DNA of 17,246 nucleotides. It comes from an uncultured Collinsella sp. GTDB lineage: Bacteria > Actinomycetota > Coriobacteriia > Coriobacteriales > Coriobacteriaceae. Positions 7,633-15,122 of this stretch are shown piece after piece. The position numbers and the translations under genes are program-made. Where the stretch lies: assembly GCA_937934355.1 (NCBI GenBank), contig CALGZY010000226.1:1-17246 (forward strand), in the 5' to 3' direction. Numbering within the stretch: the first letter of the stretch is position 1; each line of letters starts with the position of its first letter. Under the pieces are notes generated by a model. That model saw only the letters and a program-made list of their open reading frames with translations. It did not search any database and had not been told where the DNA came from.

Positions 7633-8913
7633 TTACAGGTCGCAGGCTGCTTTGAGTTCTTCGACTCGGTCGGTCTTCTCCCAGGTGAAGTCGGCGTCTT
7701 CTCGGCCGAAGTGACCGTAGGCTGCCGTCTTTTCGTAGATGGGGCGACGCAGGTCTAGGTCGCGGATGATTGCGCCCGGGCGCAGGTCGAAGGTCTTCTC
7801 TACGGCCTCGACGATCTTGTCCTCGGCAACATGTGCGGTGCCGAAGGTGTCGACCATGATTGAGAGGGGCTTGGAAACGCCGATGGCGTAGGCAAGCTCG
7901 ACTTCGCAGCGGTCGGCCAGACCGGCGGCGACCACGTTCTTGGCTACCCAGCGCGCGGCATACGCGGCGGAGCGGTCGACCTTGGTGCAGTCCTTGCCGC
8001 TAAAGGCACCGCCGCCGTGACGGCCATAGCCGCCGTAGGTGTCGACGATGATCTTACGGCCAGTCAGTCCCGTGTCACCCATAGGTCCGCCCACGACAAA
8101 GCGACCGGTGGGGTTCACGTAGATGTCGGCGTTGTCCCACGGCATGTTCTCGGCGGCCATGACCGGGGTGATGACGTGCTCGATGAGGTCGGCCTTGATC
8201 TTGCCCATGTCCTCGATCTCGGCGGCGTGCTGCGTGGAGATGACGATGGTCGTGACCTCGACGGGCTTGCCGTCCTCGTAGCGCACGGTGACCTGGGTCT
8301 TGCCATCGGGACGCAGGTAGGGCAGGGTGCCGTCGTGGCGCACGGCAGCCAGGCGCTCGGCCAGGCGGCTTGCCAGGTAGTGAGGCATGGGCATGAGGGT
8401 CTTGGTCTCGTTGGAGGCGTAACCGAACATCATGCCCTGGTCGCCGGCACCGATCAGGTCGATCGGGTCGGTGGTAGCGCCGGTCTGGGTCTCGAAGGAC
8501 TCGTCGACGCCCTGAGCGATATCGGGTGACTGCTCATGGATGAGGCTCATAACGCCGCAGGTATCGCAGTCAAAACCGAATTTTGCACGGTTGTAGCCAA
8601 TGCGGCGGATAACGCCGCGGGCGATTTCCTGAACGTCGACGTAGGCCTGGGTGCGAATCTCGCCGGCGACGATGACGGTGCCGGTGGTCACGAGGGTCTC
8701 GCAGGCGCAGCGGACGTTCTCCACGTTGGCGGGCACGCCGTTGGGGGCGATGTAGCCCTGCTCCTGCAGCTCTATTTCTTTGGCGAGGATTGCGTCGAGG
8801 ACGGCATCGCTGATCTGGTCAGCGATCTTATCGGGATGACCTTCGGTCACCGACTCCGACGTAAAAACAAAGGACCCGTGTTGGGGTGGGATGGAACGAA
8901 GTTCTTCTGACAT
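7633..8913 (-). CDS. metK: S-adenosylmethionine synthetase
   Basis: The enzyme makes S-adenosylmethionine from methionine and ATP, releasing phosphate and pyrophosphate; it normally works as a tetramer in the cytoplasm. The 426-residue protein has the N-terminal [17 protein letters not shown] (20-36, catalytic His26), the ATP-binding hexapeptide GAGDQG (155-160) and the phosphate-binding GGGAFSGKD (300-308). It is longer than the usual 380-400 residues, mainly because of an insert around residues 46-66 ahead of the CET motif. The start has AAAGGA 5 bases upstream. It is transcribed alone, with its own terminator. Confidence 0.98.
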   Translation of the reverse strand: MSEELRSIPPQHGSFVFTSESVTEGHPDKIADQISDAVLDAILAKEIELQEQGYIAPNGVPANVENVRCACETLVTTGTVIVAGEIRTQAYVDVQEIARGVIRRIGYNRAKFGFDCDTCGVMSLIHEQSPDIAQGVDESFETQTGATTDPIDLIGAGDQGMMFGYASNETKTLMPMPHYLASRLAERLAAVRHDGTLPYLRPDGKTQVTVRYEDGKPVEVTTIVISTQHAAEIEDMGKIKADLIEHVITPVMAAENMPWDNADIYVNPTGRFVVGGPMGDTGLTGRKIIVDTYGGYGRHGGGAFSGKDCTKVDRSAAYAARWVAKNVVAAGLADRCEVELAYAIGVSKPLSIMVDTFGTAHVAEDKIVEAVEKTFDLRPGAIIRDLDLRRPIYEKTAAYGHFGREDADFTWEKTDRVEELKAACDL

Positions 8914-8935
8914 GATTGTCCTTTCAAAAACGTGT

Positions 8936-8986
8936 CCCGGCGACCGTTACCATTCCGCCGGGCTCTCTATGCAAGGGCACATCATA
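8936..8986 (-). promoter_or_regulatory. metK promoter -10 and leader hairpin
   Basis: On the minus strand TATGAT (8981-8986) matches a -10 box in five of six bases; the best -35 match upstream is weak. The leader of about 60 bases holds a perfect 7-bp stem, CCCGGCG (8936-8942) with CGCCGGG (8956-8962), ending 22 bases before the ATG. It does not match a SAM riboswitch class that can be recognised by eye, so a regulatory role is unproven. Confidence 0.4.
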
Positions 8987-9018
8987 ACGCGTAAATCAAA
9001 CATTCACACCCTTTCCGC

Positions 9019-9223
9019 ACCTACTCATTGGGGACAGACTTAAATGACCAGCCGGGACGTTCCTTTTCTGCCGGGGTAGCTAATTTGGGACGGGGCTTTT
9101 TTAGCTACCCAATCCGGAGTCATCGGAGCTTGAGACCAACCTCGACATAGGGTAGCTAAAAAAGCCCCGTCCCAAATTAGCTACCCCCGACTGGTCATTT
9201 AAGTCTGTCCCCAATGAGTAGGT
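9019..9223. repeat. Nested ~205-base palindrome between metK and gltX
   Basis: The outer arms of 33 bases (9019-9051 and 9191-9223) are perfectly complementary and contain GGGGACAGACTTAAATGA. The inner arms of 38 bases (9074-9111 and 9150-9187) are also perfectly complementary. Each inner arm is itself a hairpin, GGGTAGCTAA pairing with TTAGCTACCC around a centre containing GGGACGGGGC. The left spacer between outer and inner arm is 22 bases and the right one 3 bases; the central loop is 38 bases. No open reading frame of note lies within. It occupies most of the 390-base gap between the divergent metK and gltX genes, between their putative promoters. It has the form of a BIME-like or MITE-like element. 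Confidence 0.9.
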
Positions 9224-9257
9224 CGGTGCCCTTTGTGCGGAGGTTGCTTTGATGCTT

Positions 9258-9297
9258 TATACTGGTGCGGTTAGACATCCATCCTGCAATCGAGGAG
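9258..9297 (+). promoter_or_regulatory. gltX promoter -10 and ribosome site
   Basis: TATACT (9258-9263) is a five-of-six -10 box; a -35 of normal spacing is not clear. GAGGAG (9292-9297) lies 6 bases before the ATG at 9304. Transcription starting near 9270 would exclude the in-frame GTG at 9265, which supports the ATG as the start. Confidence 0.5.
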
Positions 9298-9303
9298 ATT
9301 TCC

Positions 9304-10779
9304 ATGCCATCAGACGTTCGCGTCCGCTTTGCACCCTCACCGACGGGCAAGCTGCACATCGGCGGTGCCCGCACCGCTATCTATAACTGGGCTTTCGCCC
9401 GTGCTAACGGTGGCACGTTCATCCTGCGCATTGACGACACCGACCCCACCCGCTCCACCGACGAGAACACGCAGATCATCCTGCGCGCCATGCGTTGGCT
9501 GGGCCTGGACTGGGACGAGGGTCCCGAGGTGGGCGGCGACTTTGGCCCCTACGCCCAGACCGAGCGCCTGGACCTGTACAAGCAGGCCGCCCAGAAGCTT
9601 TGGGACGAGGGCAAGGCCTATCCCTGCTTCTGCACCAAGGAGCAGCTCGACGCCGACCGCAAGGCCGCGCAGGAGCGCAAGGACCCCTTCCAGGGCTATC
9701 AGCGCCGTTGCCGCGATCTTGATCCCGAGGAGGCCCGCCGCCGCATCGAGGCCGGCGAGTCCTACGTCCTGCGCATTAAGGTGCCCGAGGACCGCGGAGA
9801 CGTCGTCATCCACGACGCCGTCCACGGCGAGGTGACCTTCGACGCCAAGGAGCTCGACGACTTTGTCATCTTCCGCTCCGACGGCACGCCCACGTACAAC
9901 TTCGCGACCGTCGTCGACGACGCCATGATGAAGATCACCCATGTCATCCGTGGCGACGACCACCTGTCCAACACCCCGCGCCAGGTCATGGTCTACGAGG
10001 CCCTCGGCGCGCCCGTGCCCACGTTCGCGCACATCTCCATGATCCTGGGCGCCGACGGCAAGAAGCTCTCCAAGCGCCACGGCGCCACCTCGGTGGAGGA
10101 ATACCGCGACGCCGGCTACCTGTCCGACGCCTTCGTTAACTACCTGGCGCTGCTCGGCTGGTCGCTCGACGGCGAGACCACGATCATCCCACGCGATGTC
10201 CTGGCCAGCAAGTTCTCGCTCGACCGCATCTCCAAAAACCCGGCGACCTTCGACCCCAAGAAGCTCGATTGGGTTAACGCCGAGTACATCAACGGCATGT
10301 CCGATGCTCAGTTTGCCGACGAGATCATGGTTCCCGAGCTGCACGAGGCGGGTCTCATCGAGGGTAATGTCGAGTACGGCGAGGACTGGATCGACGCGCT
10401 TGCCGCCATCGTTAAGCCGCGCACCAAGATGCCGGCCGACGCCGTGACCGTCGCCGCTCCCATCTTCGCTACGGCCGAGACGCTCGAGTATGACGAGAAG
10501 TCCGTCAACAAGGGCCTGGCCAAGGAGGGCATGGGTGCCATTCTGGATGCCGCCAAGGCCGCGCTCGAGGGCGTGGACGAGTGGACGGCTGCCAACATCG
10601 ACGCTGCGCTTGAGCCGTTGCCCGAGCAGATGGACCTTAAGAAGCGCGTGGTGTTCCAGGCCGTGCGCGTCGCCGTCTGCGGCAACATGGTGAGCCCTCC
10701 ACTGGGCGAGACCATGGCGCTCATCGGCCGCGACGACTGCCTGGCGCGCATCGACCGCGCCCGCACGATGGCGCTGTAG
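9304..10779 (+). CDS. gltX: Glutamyl-tRNA synthetase
   Basis: The class I synthetase attaches glutamate to tRNA-Glu in the cytoplasm. The 491-residue protein begins with VRFAPSPTGKLHIGGARTA, containing the HIGH-type motif HIGG (18-21). The KMSKS-type loop is KLSKR (254-258). The segment LRIDDTDPTRS (41-51) and the anticodon-binding C-terminal half fit bacterial GluRS, and the length is usual. Actinobacteria generally lack GlnRS and use a non-discriminating GluRS with GatCAB; that this one also charges tRNA-Gln is inference. Codon use is strongly C-ending, as expected of a highly expressed gene. A GTG start at 9265 was rejected because it has no ribosome site and probably lies upstream of the transcript start. 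It is followed by a terminator. Confidence 0.97.
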   Translation: MPSDVRVRFAPSPTGKLHIGGARTAIYNWAFARANGGTFILRIDDTDPTRSTDENTQIILRAMRWLGLDWDEGPEVGGDFGPYAQTERLDLYKQAAQKLWDEGKAYPCFCTKEQLDADRKAAQERKDPFQGYQRRCRDLDPEEARRRIEAGESYVLRIKVPEDRGDVVIHDAVHGEVTFDAKELDDFVIFRSDGTPTYNFATVVDDAMMKITHVIRGDDHLSNTPRQVMVYEALGAPVPTFAHISMILGADGKKLSKRHGATSVEEYRDAGYLSDAFVNYLALLGWSLDGETTIIPRDVLASKFSLDRISKNPATFDPKKLDWVNAEYINGMSDAQFADEIMVPELHEAGLIEGNVEYGEDWIDALAAIVKPRTKMPADAVTVAAPIFATAETLEYDEKSVNKGLAKEGMGAILDAAKAALEGVDEWTAANIDAALEPLPEQMDLKKRVVFQAVRVAVCGNMVSPPLGETMALIGRDDCLARIDRARTMAL

Positions 10780-10802
10780 CAGCCGCGTAAACGCACGTAT
10801 CC

Positions 10803-10834
10803 GAGCCCCGTTCACCCGAGCGGGGCTCTTGTTT
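10803..10834 (+). terminator. gltX terminator
   Basis: The 8-bp stem GAGCCCCG (10803-10810) with CGGGGCTC (10821-10828) around a 10-base loop is followed by TTGTTT. It lies 23 bases past the gltX stop and 33 bases before the priA start, so priA is either read through or has a promoter that was not identified. Confidence 0.8.
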
Positions 10835-10867
10835 CTGAAGACGAATGGGATGGGAGGTGCTGGGGCC

Positions 10868-13321
10868 ATGGTCGAGCAACTGTCGCTGTTTGGTTCGCCG
10901 GAACCGGAGGAGGCTCCGGCCACGCCCGAGCCTGCTGTTGCCCCGGCCAAGTCCGAGCCTGTACCTGAGCCCGTCGCCGCCTACGCGAGCGTAGTCCTGG
11001 ACATTCCGACGCGTGCGCTGTCCGAGCCATTCGCCTACGGCATCCCGGAAACTCTTGCCTACGAGGCGCAGATCGGATCCACGGTCCTGGTCCACTTTGG
11101 TAACCGTGCGGCCGCGGGCTATATCGTCGACATTGCGTCTGAGCTGGGTGACCTGCAGGGCAACAGCGCTCTCGATCCCGCGCGTATCAAGCCTATCGAG
11201 GCTATCCTCAGCAAGCCGCTGTTTACCGCAGAGGCCGCCCGTATCGCACGCTGGATGAGCCGCGAGTACGTCGCGACGCTTTCCGAGTGCCTGCGCCTGT
11301 TCTTGCCACCGGGTGGAAGCCCGCGCGTGGTCAAAGGCGACGACGGCGTGTGGACTGTCGAGCGCCCTGCCGTCAAACCCATCCAAAACCGCTGGGTCAT
11401 GCTTACGCCCGAGGGCTTCGACTATACGCCGCCCAAGACAGCGGTTCGCCAACGTCAGCTCATCGAGGCGCTCCAATGCGGCCCGGTCACGACGCGCGAC
11501 CTCAACCTGCTCTATAACAGCATGTCGGCGACCATCAAGGCGCTTGAAAAACGCGGTGTCGTGGTGGTGGAAGAGCGCCGTGCGTGGCGTGGCTGCAGCG
11601 AGCAGACCACGCTGTCCTCGGCGAGCGGTAAGGCTCCGGTGGCACTCACCAACGGCCAGCAGCAGGCGCTCGCGCAGATTGAGCGAGCTCGCCTGGATGC
11701 ACACGGCGACGTGGTGCTCGTCGATGGCGTCACCGGTTCCGGCAAAACTGAGGTCTACCTCTCCGCCATCGAGCGCGTGCTGGCAGCCGGCCGTTCGGCC
11801 TGCGTGCTCGTGCCCGAGATCTCGCTGACGGCCCAGACCGTCGGCCGTTTTCGCTCGCGCTTTGGCGAAACGGTTGCGGTCTTCCACTCGCGCCTTTCGG
11901 CCGGTGAACGCTTGGACCAATGGGATATGGTCGCCAGCGGTGCCGCGCGCGTGGTCGTGGGCGCCCGCTCGGCGCTCTTTTGCCCGCTCAGCGACTTGGG
12001 CCTTATCATCATCGACGAGGAGCACGAGACCAGTTACAAGCAGGGTTCCAGCCCGCGCTACCATGCGCGCGAAGTGGCGGCCGAGATGGCGCGTCGCTAT
12101 CGCTGCCCGCTCGCGCTGGGCTCGGCCACGCCTTCTGCTGAGGCCCTCGACCGCTGCCGCCGTGGCACGTATAACGGTGCCACCTGGACGCGCGTCGAGA
12201 TGCCCGAGCGCCCGGGACACGCCGTGCTGCCGACAGTCCGCATTGCCGACCTGCGCCGCGAGTTCTCGCACGGCAGCCGCTCTATGTTCTCAAAACCGCT
12301 GATGGAAGGCCTGGAGCGTGTGGTCGAGCGCCGCGAGAAGGCCGTGTTGCTGCATAACCGCCGTGGCTTTGCGCCGTTCCTTATGTGCCGCGAGTGCGGC
12401 TGCGTCCCCACCTGCAACCACTGCTCCACCGCGCTTACGTATCACGAGCGCACGCACACGCTGCAGTGTCACACATGCGGTTCGTCTTGGCGCGTGCAGC
12501 CGTATCCCGCGCCCACGAGCCGTTGCCCCAAATGTGGCAGTCGCTACCTGGCAAAAATGGGCTTGGGTACGCAGCAGATCGAGGACGCACTGCACCAGAT
12601 GTTGCCCGAGGACGTCGCCATTATTCGTATGGATGCCGATTCCACGCGCGGCAAGGATGCGCACAAAAAGCTGCTTGAGAAGTTCGATGCCGCCGATTGC
12701 GCGGTGCTGCTGGGCACCCAAATGATCGCAAAGGGCCTCGACTTTCCCGAGGTCACGCTCGTGGGCGTGGTCAATGCCGACTTCGCCCTCAAGCTGCCGG
12801 ACTTCCGCGCAGGGGAGCGCGCCTACGATCTGCTGGAGCAAGTCGCCGGCCGTGCCGGTCGTGGTGATCGCCCCGGCGAGGTCATCATCCAGACCTACCT
12901 GCCCGAGGACCCGGTCATTCGCGCCGTCGCTGAGCATGACCGTTCGATCTTTACCGACTACGACCTGGACCAGCGCCGCGACGCGCTGTACCCGCCTTTT
13001 GTTCGCCTGGTCAACATCTTGGTGTGGTCGGCGAACCGAGACGAAGCACAGGACTACATCGGGCGCATTGCAAAGCTCCTCAAGCGCCGTTGGCATGCTG
13101 CCGCGCCCGACTTTTTGCAGGCGGGGAGTGCCGTGCCGCAGGTGCTGGGCCCGGCTTCGTGTGTAATCGAGAGAGCCAAGGACCGTTACCGCTTCCATCT
13201 GCTTGTGAAGTCGCCCGTGGGGTACCATGTCTCTGATGATATCGACGCCTGCCTCAAAGAGGTGGGCTCTGTGCGCGGCGTGAGCGTGAGCGTTGACGTC
13301 GACGCCTATGATTTGATGTAA
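10868..13321 (+). CDS. priA: Primosomal protein N' (replication restart helicase PriA)
   Basis: This 3'-5' DNA helicase reloads the replisome at collapsed forks. The protein has 817 residues. After a Pro/Glu/Ala-rich leader (about 10-36) come the N-terminal DNA-binding region (about 40-145), a winged-helix region, and the helicase core. Walker A is GVTGSGKT (287-294), motif Ia VLVPEISLT (313-321), Walker B IIDEEHE (381-387), and motif VI QVAGRAGRG (658-666). Eight zinc-binding cysteines sit at 507, 510, 516, 519, 534, 537, 553 and 556. All expected catalytic elements are present, unlike the degenerate PriA of some other actinobacteria such as mycobacteria. The first residues are MVEQLSLFG. 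Start choice: the ATG at 10868 has GGGAGG at 10852-10857, a rather long 10-base spacing; ATG at 10850 is possible, while the TTG at 10829 lies at the edge of the terminator. Confidence 0.96.
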   Translation: MVEQLSLFGSPEPEEAPATPEPAVAPAKSEPVPEPVAAYASVVLDIPTRALSEPFAYGIPETLAYEAQIGSTVLVHFGNRAAAGYIVDIASELGDLQGNSALDPARIKPIEAILSKPLFTAEAARIARWMSREYVATLSECLRLFLPPGGSPRVVKGDDGVWTVERPAVKPIQNRWVMLTPEGFDYTPPKTAVRQRQLIEALQCGPVTTRDLNLLYNSMSATIKALEKRGVVVVEERRAWRGCSEQTTLSSASGKAPVALTNGQQQALAQIERARLDAHGDVVLVDGVTGSGKTEVYLSAIERVLAAGRSACVLVPEISLTAQTVGRFRSRFGETVAVFHSRLSAGERLDQWDMVASGAARVVVGARSALFCPLSDLGLIIIDEEHETSYKQGSSPRYHAREVAAEMARRYRCPLALGSATPSAEALDRCRRGTYNGATWTRVEMPERPGHAVLPTVRIADLRREFSHGSRSMFSKPLMEGLERVVERREKAVLLHNRRGFAPFLMCRECGCVPTCNHCSTALTYHERTHTLQCHTCGSSWRVQPYPAPTSRCPKCGSRYLAKMGLGTQQIEDALHQMLPEDVAIIRMDADSTRGKDAHKKLLEKFDAADCAVLLGTQMIAKGLDFPEVTLVGVVNADFALKLPDFRAGERAYDLLEQVAGRAGRGDRPGEVIIQTYLPEDPVIRAVAEHDRSIFTDYDLDQRRDALYPPFVRLVNILVWSANRDEAQDYIGRIAKLLKRRWHAAAPDFLQAGSAVPQVLGPASCVIERAKDRYRFHLLVKSPVGYHVSDDIDACLKEVGSVRGVSVSVDVDAYDLM

Positions 13322-13339
13322 CAACCCGAAAGGATGGCC

Positions 13340-13876
13340 ATGGAAGCCAACGGAATCGTACTGTCTCCCGACCCTCGTCTGCGCCAGGAGTGCGCCGTCA
13401 TCGAGGAGATCACCCCGGTGATCGAGGCGCTTGCCGAGAAGATGAAGAAGATGATGTTCGAGAACGGCGGTTGCGGCCTGGCTGCCCCGCAGATCGGCGA
13501 GCTCATTCAGCTCGTCACCATCGACTGCGACTACAGCGACAAGAACGACTACGACCCCTACGTGCTCATCAACCCTGTCATTGTTGAGCAGAGTGACCAT
13601 CTTGTGCCCTTTAGCGAGGGCTGCCTTTCCATTCCTGGCATTAGCTGCGAGATCGAGCGTCCTGACCATGTCGTCGTCGAGGCGTACGACTTGGACGCCA
13701 ACTTGATTCGCTATGAGGCTTCGGGCGACCTGTTCTGCGTGTGCCTGCAGCACGAGATCGATCACCTGCACGGTAACACCATGTTCGAGCGACTGAAGCC
13801 GATGCAGAGGCTCAAGGCAGTCAAGGAGTACCAGGACGCCCTGGCCCGCGGCGCTCGACCGGGCGAGACGGAGTAG
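13340..13876 (+). CDS. def: Peptide deformylase
   Basis: The metalloenzyme removes the formyl group from the N-terminal methionine of new proteins. It has 178 residues with all three family motifs: GCGLAAPQ (44-51), EGCLS (93-97) and HEIDH (138-142). Metal ligands are Cys95, His138 and His142, with Glu139 as catalytic base. The start at 13340 has AAAGGA 5 bases upstream; an ATG at 13334 overlaps that ribosome site and is less likely. It lies 18 bases after the priA stop, so the two are probably co-transcribed, and it precedes fmt, which adds the formyl group that Def removes. Confidence 0.97.
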   Translation: MEANGIVLSPDPRLRQECAVIEEITPVIEALAEKMKKMMFENGGCGLAAPQIGELIQLVTIDCDYSDKNDYDPYVLINPVIVEQSDHLVPFSEGCLSIPGISCEIERPDHVVVEAYDLDANLIRYEASGDLFCVCLQHEIDHLHGNTMFERLKPMQRLKAVKEYQDALARGARPGETE

Positions 13877-13893
13877 GTTTGTCCGTCACCGGG

Positions 13894-13969
13894 GCGCCCG
13901 CCTATATCATCCCGTGCTTAAACATTCTCGCTGCGCTGCGAAACTGCGCGCGGGACGATATGTGGGCGC
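13894..13969. repeat. Imperfect inverted repeat downstream of def
   Basis: The arms at 13894-13914 and 13951-13969 pair as GCGCCC…TATCATCCCG with CGGGACGATA…GGGCGC, with small mismatches and a two-base length difference. They enclose a 36-base GC-rich loop. It lies 17 bases beyond def in the 325-base gap before fmt. A frame here (13879-14160) has no ribosome site and no conserved look, so no gene is called in this gap. Confidence 0.55.
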
Positions 13970-14058
13970 TCAGCACCGGGGACTGCGTTGTTCTGGCTCG
14001 GTTCGCCCGGGTGCCGTTGGGCCAGGGAGGGGCGTCTTTGCTGATAATTGCTTTGCTG

Positions 14059-14095
14059 AAAGAGCTGCTTTTATTGCGGCTCTTTCTTTGGTTTT
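14059..14095 (+). terminator. Terminator between def and fmt
   Basis: AAAGAGCTGC (14059-14068) pairs with GCGGCTCTTT (14076-14085), a 10-bp stem with one G-U pair and a 7-base loop. It is followed by CTTTGGTTTT. The long gap plus this hairpin suggests that fmt-rsmB form a transcript separate from priA-def. No convincing promoter was found between it and fmt. Confidence 0.7.
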
Positions 14096-14201
14096 GGGTA
14101 TATTTGTTCTTGTTGAATTGTTATTGCGGATGGGCTGGTGACTCGGCTTTCCGCTGTTAATTTGTAGCCGTCTCGGCTTTGGTTGAGGGGAGACGTTCTT
14201 T

Positions 14202-15122
14202 ATGCGTATTGTTTTTATGGGTACGCCTGATTTTGCTGTGCCTTCGCTTACTTCGCTTGTTGAGGCTGGGAACGAGATTGCACTTGTTGTTACTCGTCCC
14301 GATGCTGTTCGTGGGCGTGGTAAAAAGTTGGAGCCGTCTCCTGTTAAGGCTAAGGCGCTTGAGCTGGGGTTGCCAGTCGTTGAGGCCAATCGTATGACGC
14401 CGGAGGTAGTTGAGGCGCTCCAGGCTGCAGATGCCGATATTTTCTGTGTGGCTGCCTATGGCTGCATTTTGCCCGATGAGGTGCTGCAAATGGCGCCGCT
14501 TGGTATTGTGAATGTTCATGCGTCCTTGCTGCCTCGTTGGCGTGGTGCTGCTCCCATTCAGCGTGCCATTCTTGCTGGTGATGAAGTTGCTGGCGTTTCC
14601 ATTATGCGCATTGGACATGGCGTGGATACTGGTGCTTATTGTGCTCAGGCTTCCACGTCGGTTGCCGGTAAGCATGCTGAGGCGCTGACCATGGAGCTTG
14701 GTGAGCTTGGCGGCAAACTGCTTGCCGATACGCTTCCTTCTCTTGCCGATGGCACCGCCGTGTGGACTGAGCAGGATGAGTCGCTCGTCACTCATGCTGC
14801 CAAGATTTCCAAGCCGGAGATGCGTCTGGATCCGCAGATGGCTGCGCTCGATTGCGTGCGTCATGTGCTCGCTTCGTCCGATACCGCGCCTGCTCGTTGC
14901 GTGATTGCCGGCAAGACCGTGCGTGTGCTCGATGCTGCGTCGGCTGATGTGTCGCTTGGCGAGGGCGCTGTTGCCGTTCAAGCCAAGCGCGTCTACCTTG
15001 GCCTTTCCGATGGCTCGGTTGAGTTGCTCGAGGTTAAGCCAGATGGCAAGCGTGCTATGGCCGCTTCCGCCTGGGCTGCTGGCCTGCAGGGCGCCGATCT
15101 TTCGTGGGGTGTTTTGTCATGA
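14202..15122 (+). CDS. fmt: Methionyl-tRNA formyltransferase
   Basis: The enzyme formylates initiator Met-tRNA using 10-formyltetrahydrofolate. The 306-residue protein begins MRIVFMGTPDFAVPSL and holds the catalytic triad Asn104, His106 (in NVHASLLPRWRGAAPI) and Asp142 (VDTGAY). The C-terminal tRNA-binding domain follows from about residue 205. Length is usual. GGGGAG lies 9 bases upstream of the ATG. Codons ending in T (GCT, GTT, CGT) are far more frequent here than in gltX or priA. Its stop overlaps the rsmB start (ATGA). Confidence 0.97.
   Translation: MRIVFMGTPDFAVPSLTSLVEAGNEIALVVTRPDAVRGRGKKLEPSPVKAKALELGLPVVEANRMTPEVVEALQAADADIFCVAAYGCILPDEVLQMAPLGIVNVHASLLPRWRGAAPIQRAILAGDEVAGVSIMRIGHGVDTGAYCAQASTSVAGKHAEALTMELGELGGKLLADTLPSLADGTAVWTEQDESLVTHAAKISKPEMRLDPQMAALDCVRHVLASSDTAPARCVIAGKTVRVLDAASADVSLGEGAVAVQAKRVYLGLSDGSVELLEVKPDGKRAMAASAWAAGLQGADLSWGVLS

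Noticed and set aside
9337..10950. 537-codon minus-strand open frame opposite gltX
   Set aside because: gltX is fully supported by motifs; the antisense translation is low-complexity Gly/Val/Leu-rich shadow sequence.
10721..13771. Two ~500-codon minus-strand open frames opposite priA and def
   Set aside because: They are codon-bias shadows; neither has a family motif or a start signal, and both cross real genes.
13879..14160. 93-codon frame with a hydrophobic end in the def-fmt gap
   Set aside because: TTG start without ribosome site; the hydrophobic part is the translation of the terminator and T-rich DNA after it.
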